DNA of 59,077 nt from contig NZ_FZMO01000090.1 in NCBI RefSeq assembly GCF_900197875.1, positions 1-59,077 of the forward strand, in the 5' to 3' direction. Positions 46,636 to 54,292 of the stretch are shown here, in pieces (the first letter of the stretch is position 1; each line of letters starts with the position of its first letter). The stretch is from Frankia canadensis. Lineage in GTDB: Bacteria; Actinomycetota; Actinomycetes; Frankiales; Frankiaceae. Below the pieces are notes generated by a model that saw only the letters and a list, made by a program, of their open reading frames with translations, was not told where the DNA came from and ran no database searches. The translations under genes were made by a program, and so were the position numbers.

Positions 46636-47219
46636 ACGGCGACGCCGCCGGCGGGCCGCACGCATCCGGCGGCGGGCCGGCGATCTCCGCCAAGATCGTG
46701 ATCGCCGGTGGATTCGGGGTCGGCAAGACCACCCTGGTCGGATCGGTGTCGGAGGTGCCGCCGATCAACACCGAGGCGTGGATGACGGAGGCCAGCGAGG
46801 GCGTCGACGAGCTGCCATCCGGTGGGCACAAGACCACGACGACGGTGGCGATGGACTTCGGCCGGATCTCGCTCGACGCCGGGCTCGTGCTCTACCTGTT
46901 CGGCACGCCGGGCCAGTCGCGGTTCTGGTTCCTGTGGGACGACCTGTCCCGCGGTGCGCTCGGCGCGATCGTGCTGGCCGACACCCGGCGTCTCGACCAG
47001 TCCTTCGCGGCGGTGAACTACTTCGAGCACGACTCGCCGGTGCCGTTCATCGTCGCCGTCAACCTGTTCGACGGGCGGCTGTGGCATGACCTCGGCGACG
47101 TCCGGGACGCCCTCCAGCTGCGCCCCGACATCCCGCTGATCACCTGTGACGCGCGGGATTCGGCCTCGACCGCCGAGACCCTGCGCACGCTCGTCCGGTA
47201 CGCCATCTCCCTGGCCTGA
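46632..47219 (+). CDS. cvnD: Conservon GTPase CvnD (ATP/GTP-binding protein)
   Basis: About 195 residues, a Ras-like/MglA-type small GTPase: KIVIAGGFGVGKTTLVGSVS (P-loop), TTTTVAMDFGRISLDAG (switch I), YLFGTPGQSRFWFLWDD (switch II) and VNLFDGRLWHDL in place of NKxD. No ATG/GTG/TTG occurs in frame ahead of the first beta strand; GTG 46698 would delete part of that strand. CTG 46632, overlapping the cvnC stop as CTGA, restores the family length and follows the overlap pattern of the operon, so I propose it as start; this is inference. Confidence 0.85.
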   Translation: MNGDAAGGPHASGGGPAISAKIVIAGGFGVGKTTLVGSVSEVPPINTEAWMTEASEGVDELPSGGHKTTTTVAMDFGRISLDAGLVLYLFGTPGQSRFWFLWDDLSRGALGAIVLADTRRLDQSFAAVNYFEHDSPVPFIVAVNLFDGRLWHDLGDVRDALQLRPDIPLITCDARDSASTAETLRTLVRYAISLA

Positions 47220-47232
47220 GGAGTCGCCTTCC

Positions 47233-48459
47233 ATGCGCAAGATCCTGATCGTCGGCGCCGGCCAGTCGGGCCTGCAGCTCGCGCTCACGCTGCGCGAGCA
47301 TGACTACGACGTCACGGTGATGTCGGCGCGCACGCCGGAGGAGATCCGCTCCGGCCGGGTGATGTCCACGCAGGCGATGTTCCACACGGCACTGCAGACC
47401 GAGCGGGACCACGGACTGAGCCTGTGGGAGGCCGAGACGGTCGGCATCCAGGGGCTGGGGGTGTCCATCGCCGGGCCGGACGGCGCCCGGGCGCTGGACT
47501 GGTTCGGCCGGCTCGACCGTCCCGCGCAGTCCGTCGACCAGCGGGTCAAGATGGCCGGCTGGTCGGAGTTGTTCGAGGAGCGCGGCGGCAAGCTGATCAT
47601 CTCGGGGGTGACGACGTCCGACCTGAACTCCCTCGCGGAGCTGTATGACCTCGTCATCGTGGCGGCGGGCAAGGGGGAACTGGTCGGGCTGTTCGACCGG
47701 GACGCCTCGCGCTCGCCGTTCAGCGCGCCGCAGCGGGCCCTGTCGCTGGCCTACGTGCACGGCCTCGCGCCCCGGCCGGAGCACCCCGACTCCCCCGGCG
47801 TCCGGTTCAACATCGTGCCGGGCGTCGGCGAGCTGTTCGTCATCCCGGCGTACACCCTGAGCGGGAACTGCGACATCCTGTTCTTCGAGGGTGTTCCGGG
47901 CGGCCCGCTGGACTGCTGGGACGATCATCCCGCGCCCGCCGCCCACCTGGGTCGGCTGCTGGACCTCGTCCGGACCCACGTGCCGTGGGAGTACGAGCGG
48001 TGCGGCGACGTCGAGCTCACCGACGCGAACGCGACCCTCGCCGGCGGCTACACGCCGGTGGTGCGCCGCCCGGTCGGCGAGCTGCCCTCAGGCCGGGCGG
48101 TGCTGGGCATGGCGGACGTGGTCGTCGCCAACGACCCGATCACCGGGCAGGGGTCGAACAGCGCCGCCAAGTGCGCGACCTCCTACCTCGCCAGCATCCT
48201 CGAGCACGGCGACCGGCCGTTCGACCGCGGGTGGATGCAGGGTGCCTTCGATCGCTACTGGGACTACGCCCAGCACGTCACCACCTGGACGAACGCGCTG
48301 CTCGGGCCACCTCCGGAGCACGTCGTGCAGATCCTCGGCGCGGCCAGCGCGCACGAGACGGTGGCCCGGCGGTTCGTCAACGGCTTCGACGACCCGACGG
48401 ACTTCCGGCAGTGGTTCCTCGACCCTGCCGGCGCCGCCGAGTACCTCGCCACCCTCTGA
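47233..48459 (+). CDS. Styrene/indole monooxygenase-like flavoprotein (StyA family)
   Basis: A 408-residue FAD-dependent oxygenase of the group E StyA type: N-terminal ILIVGAGQSGLQLALTLREH (Rossmann GxGxxG), VMSTQAMFHTALQTERDHGL, YDLVIVAAGKGELVGLF, and C-terminal VVVANDPITGQGSNSAAKCA, typical of styrene monooxygenases. Such enzymes need a separate flavin reductase (StyB), not present here, and epoxidise vinyl aromatics or indole. The gene starts 13 bases after cvnD and is likely cotranscribed with the conservon, which suggests the oxygenase is an output or partner of that signalling unit. Substrate unknown. Confidence 0.88.
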   Translation: MRKILIVGAGQSGLQLALTLREHDYDVTVMSARTPEEIRSGRVMSTQAMFHTALQTERDHGLSLWEAETVGIQGLGVSIAGPDGARALDWFGRLDRPAQSVDQRVKMAGWSELFEERGGKLIISGVTTSDLNSLAELYDLVIVAAGKGELVGLFDRDASRSPFSAPQRALSLAYVHGLAPRPEHPDSPGVRFNIVPGVGELFVIPAYTLSGNCDILFFEGVPGGPLDCWDDHPAPAAHLGRLLDLVRTHVPWEYERCGDVELTDANATLAGGYTPVVRRPVGELPSGRAVLGMADVVVANDPITGQGSNSAAKCATSYLASILEHGDRPFDRGWMQGAFDRYWDYAQHVTTWTNALLGPPPEHVVQILGAASAHETVARRFVNGFDDPTDFRQWFLDPAGAAEYLATL

Positions 48460-48502
48460 CTTGACATCCTCCGACTTGACATCCTCTGACTTGACATCCT
48501 CT
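48458..48502. repeat. Three tandem 15-bp repeats at the end of the StyA-like gene
   Basis: Units GACTTGACATCCTCC, GACTTGACATCCTCT, GACTTGACATCCTCT run from inside the stop codon outward. TTGACAT resembles a -35 box in each unit, but no matching -10 set is seen, so slippage is the simpler view. Confidence 0.85.
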
Positions 48503-48518
48503 GAAGTAGCCACCACCC

Positions 48519-48549
48519 GCCACCCCCGCCATACCTCGGAGGGGGTGGC
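48519..48549 (+). terminator. Hairpin terminator of the conservon operon
   Basis: A perfect 9-bp stem GCCACCCCC/GGGGGTGGC with a 13-base loop follows the last gene of the cvn-styA operon by 60 bases. No U-tract. Confidence 0.6.
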
Positions 48550-48855
48550 CCGTTCGGGTACCTCCGGGCCGGGGTTCGCTCCCCGGGCGACGCGCGCTCT
48601 CCACGGCCCGCGGTGCGCGAGAAAGCGCAGGTCAGAGCCCCTTTTCGGGATGCGCGCCGGGAATTGCCAGCAGTCGACGTAGCAGTCCCCTACCGATATC
48701 GCGACCGATTCGCACAACCCGTCACCTCGCCGTGTCAGATCTCACAGCGCCTTTCACCTCCATGACTCCCGAGTGAGCATGGGGTAATTCCAACGCCGAT
48801 CACCTATAACCGACGGCGCCGGAACCGCTGAACACAGACGGTGAAGAGGTGATTC
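48550..48855. other. Intergenic promoter region of the oxygenase operon
   Basis: About 300 bases with locally lower GC in 48700-48850. It ends with GAAGAGGTG, the ribosome site of the gene at 48856. No gene or RNA recognised. Confidence 0.4.
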
Positions 48856-49725
48856 ATGAGTGCGACGAGAGCGCAACCAGTCGGCGAGCTTGTCGACACG
48901 GCGTGTTATCCCATCACCGAACCGGCACGTCCGCTCTGGCGAAACATCGTCTCGCGGGCCCGACATGATCTGCGCACAGACGGCTGCTGTGTGCTGCCCG
49001 GCTTCATCCATCCAGGCGCTTTCTCCTCGCTGACCACCGAATGTGCGTCCGTCGCCTCGCTGGCCTATGACCGCGTCGAGGACGTCAACGCCTACAACAT
49101 TCCGGTCGACTCCGCGCTGCCCGCCGACCACCCCGGCCGCCACATCATGCGGCGCGGCAACGCCTTCGTCGCGCGCGACCAGATTCCCGGCGGCTTCGCC
49201 ATCCACCGGCTCTACCGCAGCGAGGCGTTCCAGCGATTCGTCGCGGCCTGTTTCGGCCTGCCCCGGGTGCACGAGCTCGCCGACCCGCTGGCCGGCCTGT
49301 GCCTGAACGTGATCTCTCCCGGCCTCGAGCATCCCTGGCACTTCGACACCAACGAGTTCGCCGTCAGCATGGTGACCCAGGCCCCGGAGCACGGCGGCGC
49401 GTTCGAGTACTGCCCGAACATCCGCACGGCGCAGGCGGAGAACTTCGCGGACGTGCGCGCCGTGCTGGCCGGCGAGGGCGACCGCCTCGTCCGCCGGCTC
49501 ACCCTGTGCCCCGGAGACCTTCAGCTCTTCCTGGGGCGCTACTCGATGCACCGGGTCACTCCGGTGCGCGGCGCCGCCGCCCGGCATTCGGCCATCTTCG
49601 CCTACACCGAGCGCGCGGGCGTCATCGGCAGCCTCGAACGCACCCGGCAGTTGTTCGGCCGGGTCCTGCCCGAACACCGCGGCGTCGAGGCCAGCGCCGT
49701 CCGGGTCGACGCCCTGCTCGACTGA
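48856..49725 (+). CDS. Non-haem Fe(II)/2-oxoglutarate oxygenase (ArpA/HalD-like)
   Basis: A 289-residue cupin-fold oxygenase. The iron facial triad is visible as HFD in HPWHFDTNEFAVSMVTQAP (H162, D164) and H232 in RYSMHRVTPV; Arg near 243 (AARHSAIFAYTER) would bind 2-oxoglutarate. Because the Asp is present, hydroxylation or desaturation is expected rather than the halogenation done by HalD/BesD relatives that have Gly at this place. The N-terminal block CCVLPGFIHPGAFSSLTTE fits the family. First gene of a three-gene operon with a methyltransferase-like protein and a carnitine-type acyltransferase; substrate could be an amino acid or acylated amino compound (inference). Confidence 0.82.
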   Translation: MSATRAQPVGELVDTACYPITEPARPLWRNIVSRARHDLRTDGCCVLPGFIHPGAFSSLTTECASVASLAYDRVEDVNAYNIPVDSALPADHPGRHIMRRGNAFVARDQIPGGFAIHRLYRSEAFQRFVAACFGLPRVHELADPLAGLCLNVISPGLEHPWHFDTNEFAVSMVTQAPEHGGAFEYCPNIRTAQAENFADVRAVLAGEGDRLVRRLTLCPGDLQLFLGRYSMHRVTPVRGAAARHSAIFAYTERAGVIGSLERTRQLFGRVLPEHRGVEASAVRVDALLD

Positions 49726-49763
49726 GCACAACCCGCCCACGCCTCGAGGAGGAGAGCGTCCGC

Positions 49764-50903
49764 GTGCATTCCGACGACGTCAACCCCACCGACGCCACCG
49801 TCAACTCCACCGCCGACGCCGCCGCCGAGACCGAAGTCTCCGCCGCCATTGCCGGCGTGGGCGCTATTCCCGCCACCCCGGCCGCGCACGCCGTCCCGCC
49901 GGCCGCGAACCGGCGCATGGTGCGGGCGCAGGGGCAGTCCAACGGCGTGCACAAACAACGGGAGGTCTCCGCGCCCGTCCCCGCCGCATCCGGCGGCGCG
50001 GCCCGTGACGGGGCGCACCGCGAGGGCGCGATGCGCTTCGACGAGACCGGCAAGGTGTCGCTCGACCACATTTACACCCAGCCCGATCCGCACGCGTACT
50101 TCAGCACGCTGCGACGTCTCGACTACGTCATTCCCCAGCTCGCCAGACCGTTCTTCAGCCAGCTGATCGAGGAGCGTCGGGCCCGGCTGCGCCGCCCGCC
50201 GACCGTGCTGGACGTCGGCTGCTCCTACGGGGTGAACGCGGCGCTGCTGCGCTGCGGCCTGACGATGGACGACATGTACGACCGGTACGGCGAGCGGGAC
50301 GGCGAGGCCCCGGACCGCGCCGTCCTGCTGGCGCGCGACCGAGAGCTCGTCCAGGCCCGCCAGTCGCGGGCCACGCCCCGGTTCGTCGGCCTCGACAGCT
50401 CGCGGCCGGCGGTGTCCTACGCCCGGGCGGCCGGCTTCCTCGACGACGCCGTCTGCGCCGACCTGGAGGAACGCGACCCCACCGAGGCCGAACGCACCGT
50501 GCTCGCCGGCGCCGACTTCGTCGTGTCCACCGGCTGCATCGGCTACGTCACCGAACGCACCATCGACCGGATCGCCAGTGCCTCCGAGCGCTCCGACCGC
50601 CCGTGGATGGCCCACTTCGTCCTGCGGATGTTCTCCTTCGACCCGTTCACCGAGGTTCTCGACGCGCTCGGCTACGACACCGTGCACGTCGAGGGGGTGT
50701 TCCCGCAGCGCCGCTTCGCCTCGGCCCAGGAGCAGCAGCAGGTCCTCGACACGCTCGCCGCCGTCGGCGTCGACCCGCGCGGCCTGGAGAGCGACGGGTG
50801 GCTGTACGCGCGGCTGCACGTCTCCCGGCCGCGGCACGCCCCCGCCCGGCGCACCGCCCGCGCGGGCCACCCGGCCGACTCCCTGATCGGGCGGCCCGGC
50901 TGA
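49764..50903 (+). CDS. SAM-dependent methyltransferase-like protein
   Basis: A 379-residue protein. The first ~95 residues are Ala/Thr/Pro-rich and probably disordered; the class I methyltransferase core starts around residue 110 (YTQPDPHAYFSTLRRLDYVI) with motif I PTVLDVGCSYGVNAALLRCG, a strand with FVGLDSSRPAVSYARAAGFL as acidic motif II, and ADFVVSTGCIGYVTERTIDR as motif IV. The C-terminal ~60 residues are not assigned. GTG 49764 has GGAGGAGAG upstream. Acceptor substrate unknown; context links it with the upstream oxygenase. Confidence 0.8.
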   Translation: MHSDDVNPTDATVNSTADAAAETEVSAAIAGVGAIPATPAAHAVPPAANRRMVRAQGQSNGVHKQREVSAPVPAASGGAARDGAHREGAMRFDETGKVSLDHIYTQPDPHAYFSTLRRLDYVIPQLARPFFSQLIEERRARLRRPPTVLDVGCSYGVNAALLRCGLTMDDMYDRYGERDGEAPDRAVLLARDRELVQARQSRATPRFVGLDSSRPAVSYARAAGFLDDAVCADLEERDPTEAERTVLAGADFVVSTGCIGYVTERTIDRIASASERSDRPWMAHFVLRMFSFDPFTEVLDALGYDTVHVEGVFPQRRFASAQEQQQVLDTLAAVGVDPRGLESDGWLYARLHVSRPRHAPARRTARAGHPADSLIGRPG

Positions 50904-51010
50904 CGCCCGCGCCGCACGATTCGATCCGAAAGTCCCATGGACCTCGCACGCCGCCGCCCACCGGGCGACGATGAGACGACCGAGCCCCACCTGACAAGCC
51001 GAGGCACAGA

Positions 51011-52858
51011 TTGAACGCGACGACGTCCGCCCGAAGCTCCTGCGGGACCTTCGCCCACGACGACCAGCTCCCCCGGGTGCCGCTGCCCGCGCTCGCCGAG
51101 AGCTGCGAGCGATTCCTCGTCTGGTCCGCGCCGCTGCTGACCCCGGCCGAGCGCGAGCGAACCGCGGCGGCGGTGGCCGCCTTCCAGGCCCCGGGCGGCC
51201 CCGGCCCGATCCTGCACGCCGAGCTGGAGCGCTACGACGCCCGCGAGGGCGTGCACAGCTGGCTGGACGACTTCTGGGACTCCCGCTACCTCGGCCGGCG
51301 TGACCGCATCGCCCTCAACGCCAACTTCGTCTTCCTGTTCGCCGACGCCGAGCTGTCCACCGACCGACCGCAGGTCGAGCGGGCCGCGGGCCTCATCGCC
51401 GCCGCCGTCGACTACAAGCTGCGCCTGGACGACGAGCGGGTCGAGCCGGTCACGCAGCGCGGTACTCCGCTGTCGATGGCGCAGAACACGTTCCTGTTCT
51501 CCACCACCCGCATCCCGGGCGTGCCGCAGGACACCGTCCGCACCCCCTACAGCGCCGACTGGCCCGGCCCGTCGCAGGCCCGCCACATCGTCGTCCTGCA
51601 CCGGGGCAACCTGGTCCGGATGGACGTCGTCGGCCCCGACGGAGCCCCGTACACCCTCGACGACCTCACCGCGGGCCTCGACGCCGTCCTCAAGGCCACC
51701 CCGACGCGGGCCCCGGCGGACACGGCGGTCGGCCAGCTCACCACCGGGGCGCGCGCCGAGTGGGCGGCCAACCGCGCCCGTCTGCTGGCCCTCGACCCGG
51801 CGAACGCCGCCGCGCTGGACACCGTCGAGACCGCGCTGTTCTGCGTCGGGCTGGAGGACGCCAACCCGGATGGCAACCTCGCCGCCTGCGACCAGCTTCT
51901 GCACGGCGATGCCGCCAACCGCTGGTTCGACAAGTCGGTGTCGCTGATCGTCTTTCCGGACGGCCGCGCGGGTATCAACGTGGAGCACTGCGGCCTGGAC
52001 GGCACGACGATCCTCAGCTTCGTCGACGACCTGCTCGCCACCTCGCCGCGGGAACACTCCGCCGCCTCCGGCGCCCGTCCACAGGGCCTGCCCGCCGTCG
52101 ACCCGGTCGAGTTCGTCCTCGACGACGAGCTGCGGGCCGACGTCGCCGCCGCCGGGGAGGCTTTCACCGCCTTCGCCGCCGGCACCGCGTCGACCGTGCT
52201 GACCTTCGACGACTTCGGCCAGAACCAGGCCAAGCGGCTGCGGATGTCCCCCGACGCGTTCGTCCAGCTCGCCTACCAGCTGGCCCATGTGCGGTCCAAG
52301 GGGCACATCGGCGCCACCTACGAGTCGATCGCCACCCGCGGCTGGCGGCGCGGGCGCACCGAGGCGATGCGCGTGGTCACCCCGCAGGTCGTCGCCTTCG
52401 TCGAAGCCATGCAGGACCCGGCCGTGGACGCGGCGGCGCGGCGGGCCGCGTTCCGCGCCGCCGCGGACGCCCACGTCGCCCGGGCCCGCGACTGCCAGGG
52501 CGGGCGGGCTCCCGAGCAGCACCTGTGGGAGCTGCAGTTCGTCGCCCGCCGCCGCGGCGCCGAGCTCGGCGTCGCCGAGGAGTCCCTCGCGCTGTACTCG
52601 ACGCCGGGCTGGCTGAAGACCCGTGACGACTTCCTGAGCACCAGCTCGGCGCCGTCGGTCAACGTCGAGTTCTTCGGCTTCGGCTCGACGAGCGCCCAGT
52701 GCGTCGGCGTGGCGTACGTGCTGCTGCCAGACCGGTTCAACCTCTACCTGAGCACCCCGCGCCCGGTCGCCGACGGCATGCACGCCTTCGCCGACGAGCT
52801 CACCCGCGCCCTGCGCGAACTCCAGGACCTGCTCGCCTCCGAGCCCCCGCGGGAGTAA
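51011..52858 (+). CDS. Choline/carnitine O-acyltransferase family protein
   Basis: A 615-residue member of the carnitine/choline acyltransferase family, normally about 600 residues. Motifs: LPRVPLPALAESCERFL at the start, WLDDFWDSRYLGRRD, the catalytic His in NVEHCGLDGTTIL (about residue 326), YESIATRGWRRGRTEAMR for CoA/substrate contacts, and VNVEFFGFGSTSAQCVGVAY with the STS-like element. Transfers an acyl group between CoA and a small hydroxylated quaternary or amino compound. TTG 51011 with GAGG upstream. Bacterial members are uncommon, and being next to an oxygenase and a methyltransferase suggests a dedicated small-molecule pathway. Confidence 0.88.
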   Translation: MNATTSARSSCGTFAHDDQLPRVPLPALAESCERFLVWSAPLLTPAERERTAAAVAAFQAPGGPGPILHAELERYDAREGVHSWLDDFWDSRYLGRRDRIALNANFVFLFADAELSTDRPQVERAAGLIAAAVDYKLRLDDERVEPVTQRGTPLSMAQNTFLFSTTRIPGVPQDTVRTPYSADWPGPSQARHIVVLHRGNLVRMDVVGPDGAPYTLDDLTAGLDAVLKATPTRAPADTAVGQLTTGARAEWAANRARLLALDPANAAALDTVETALFCVGLEDANPDGNLAACDQLLHGDAANRWFDKSVSLIVFPDGRAGINVEHCGLDGTTILSFVDDLLATSPREHSAASGARPQGLPAVDPVEFVLDDELRADVAAAGEAFTAFAAGTASTVLTFDDFGQNQAKRLRMSPDAFVQLAYQLAHVRSKGHIGATYESIATRGWRRGRTEAMRVVTPQVVAFVEAMQDPAVDAAARRAAFRAAADAHVARARDCQGGRAPEQHLWELQFVARRRGAELGVAEESLALYSTPGWLKTRDDFLSTSSAPSVNVEFFGFGSTSAQCVGVAYVLLPDRFNLYLSTPRPVADGMHAFADELTRALRELQDLLASEPPRE

Positions 52859-52884
52859 CCGACTCCGGGCACACCACACGGTAG

Positions 52885-52927
52885 CCCCGCCCGGCCCGAC
52901 CCCCGTCGAGGGCCGGGCCGGGCGGGG
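52885..52927. terminator. Strong bidirectional hairpin terminator
   Basis: A perfect 14-bp stem (52885-52898 with 52914-52927) and 15-base loop fill the gap between two convergent genes; the stem abuts the stop of the DUF2461 gene. Confidence 0.75.
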
Positions 52928-53593
52928 TCAGCGGCGGCGGGTGTCGGGCAGACGGGTGGGGCCGACGTGGCGGTCGAGCCAGTCGCGCAGCAGGCGCATC
53001 TCGCGCCAGGCGGCGGCCACCTGACCGGCGCATTCGGGAGTCGCGAGCCACGGCGGCTCGCCGTACTCACGGTGGACGGTGATCGTCCGGTGCCGGAGCA
53101 GCTCGATGCGGGGATGGTCCGCGTCGTAGCCGCGCGGGCGGGTCTTCAGCCGGTTGCCGGAGATCTCGTAGCCCTCCTCCCGCAGGCGATCGACGACCGC
53201 TTCCAGCTTCGGGCCGGTGACGTCGTCGGCGACCGCCGCCCGTAGCCGCTCCACCTGGTCGGACGCCGTCTGCCAGTAGCCGGAGGCCACCATCAGGCCG
53301 TTCGCCGACACCTGGACGTAGCCGCCGCCGGTGATGTAGGCGCCGATCGCCGTCTTGTACGGCGACTTGTCCTTGGAGAACCGGACGTCGCGATGCGGCC
53401 GGAACAGGTGCGACTCGCCGAACTCCGGCTCGAGCGCGGTCAGCAGGGCGAGCATCGGCCCGCGCACCGCCTTGTCGTAGAGATCGCGATGATCCGTCCA
53501 GTACGCCTTACTGTTGTCCGCCTCCAGCCCCTCATAGAAGATCAACGCCTCGGCTGGGAACCCGGCGAACGCGGGCATCGGCCCTCCACTCAC
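52928..53593 (-). CDS. DUF2461 (TIGR02453) family protein
   Basis: A ~221-residue protein of a widespread family without known function. Typical blocks: FYEGLEADNSKAYWTDHRDL, then HLFRPHRDVRFSKDKSPYKT, YITGGGYVQVSANGLMVASG and RLKTRPRGYDADHPRIELLR. Two in-frame modules of AAGGAGGG followed by GTG precede the conserved part (GTG 53611 and GTG 53593); I use 53593 because it is nearest to the family start. Usually cytosolic. Confidence 0.88.
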   Translation of the reverse strand: MSGGPMPAFAGFPAEALIFYEGLEADNSKAYWTDHRDLYDKAVRGPMLALLTALEPEFGESHLFRPHRDVRFSKDKSPYKTAIGAYITGGGYVQVSANGLMVASGYWQTASDQVERLRAAVADDVTGPKLEAVVDRLREEGYEISGNRLKTRPRGYDADHPRIELLRHRTITVHREYGEPPWLATPECAGQVAAAWREMRLLRDWLDRHVGPTRLPDTRRR

Positions 53594-53842
53594 GGCTGGC
53601 CCCTCCTTCACGGCTGTTCCCTCCTTCACGGCATGGACACGCGTCGCGCCGCAGCCTATGGGCCATCACCGACAGTCCGGGCCGTCACCCGGACCGGGTC
53701 GACGTTGGGTCCTTCTCGACCGGAACGCCGCGTCACGGTCAGCGACGTAACAATGGGACCGGCGGAACAACGGGCACGAGTCACGGTCTTCCCGCCCGAC
53801 GCTGTGGCGGCCGGCGCGATGCGCGCGGCGAGGGCCATGGTG
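53594..53842. other. Gap with a duplicated ribosome-site module
   Basis: About 250 bases. Positions 53594-53629 hold two 18-bp near-identical units (GCCGTGAAGGAGGG core, minus strand), each a Shine-Dalgarno plus GTG. The remainder shows no gene. Confidence 0.6.
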
Positions 53843-54292
53843 TCAGGCCTGGTAGGTGTAACGGATCTGTGGGGGCTGACCGAAAAACGATGTGATCGAG
53901 GTCAGCCGGGCCTCCAAGGTGAAGCGGATGATCTCGATGCCGGTGAGGACGGACTTGCCGCCACGGTCGCGTAGTGCCCAGGTGTAGAGGGCGGTGTCGT
54001 GGTGGGCGTCGACGCCGGAGGTGCGGACGGGGAGATATCCGGGGTAGGTCGTGGTGAGTTCGCTGATCAGTTTGGCGAGGTCCTGGGGGCCGACGGCGTT
54101 CTTGAGCGGGTTGGCGTAGGTAACGTCGTCGGCGCAGACCTCGGCGAGCAGCGCGGCCCGCGTGTTGGTGTCCGGGGCGGCCCAGGCGTCGTGGACGCGG
54201 CCGGCGGCGGTGGTGGCGGCCTCGGCGAGGTCCTGGGTGATGCCATCGCCGAGGACGGCGGTTTCCTGTCGGCTGACGGATCCGCGGTTCAC
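53843..54292 (-). CDS. SnoaL-like / NTF2-fold protein
   Basis: A 149-residue small cone-fold protein: AGRVHDAWAAPDTNTRAALL, VCADDVTYANPLKNAVGPQD, LTTTYPGYLPVRTSGVDAHH, ALYTWALRDRGGK and IIRFTLEARLTSITSFFG, the usual order of SnoaL-like proteins, which act as cyclases, isomerases or binding proteins. GTG 54292 overlaps the stop of the acyl-AMP ligase gene (GTGA) and has GGAGGAG in front, so it is the last gene of this operon. Confidence 0.85.
   Translation of the reverse strand: MNRGSVSRQETAVLGDGITQDLAEAATTAAGRVHDAWAAPDTNTRAALLAEVCADDVTYANPLKNAVGPQDLAKLISELTTTYPGYLPVRTSGVDAHHDTALYTWALRDRGGKSVLTGIEIIRFTLEARLTSITSFFGQPPQIRYTYQA

Noticed and set aside
48856-49725. Fe/2OG halogenase
   Set aside because: The iron site has HxD (H162, D164); radical halogenases have Gly/Ala in place of the Asp.
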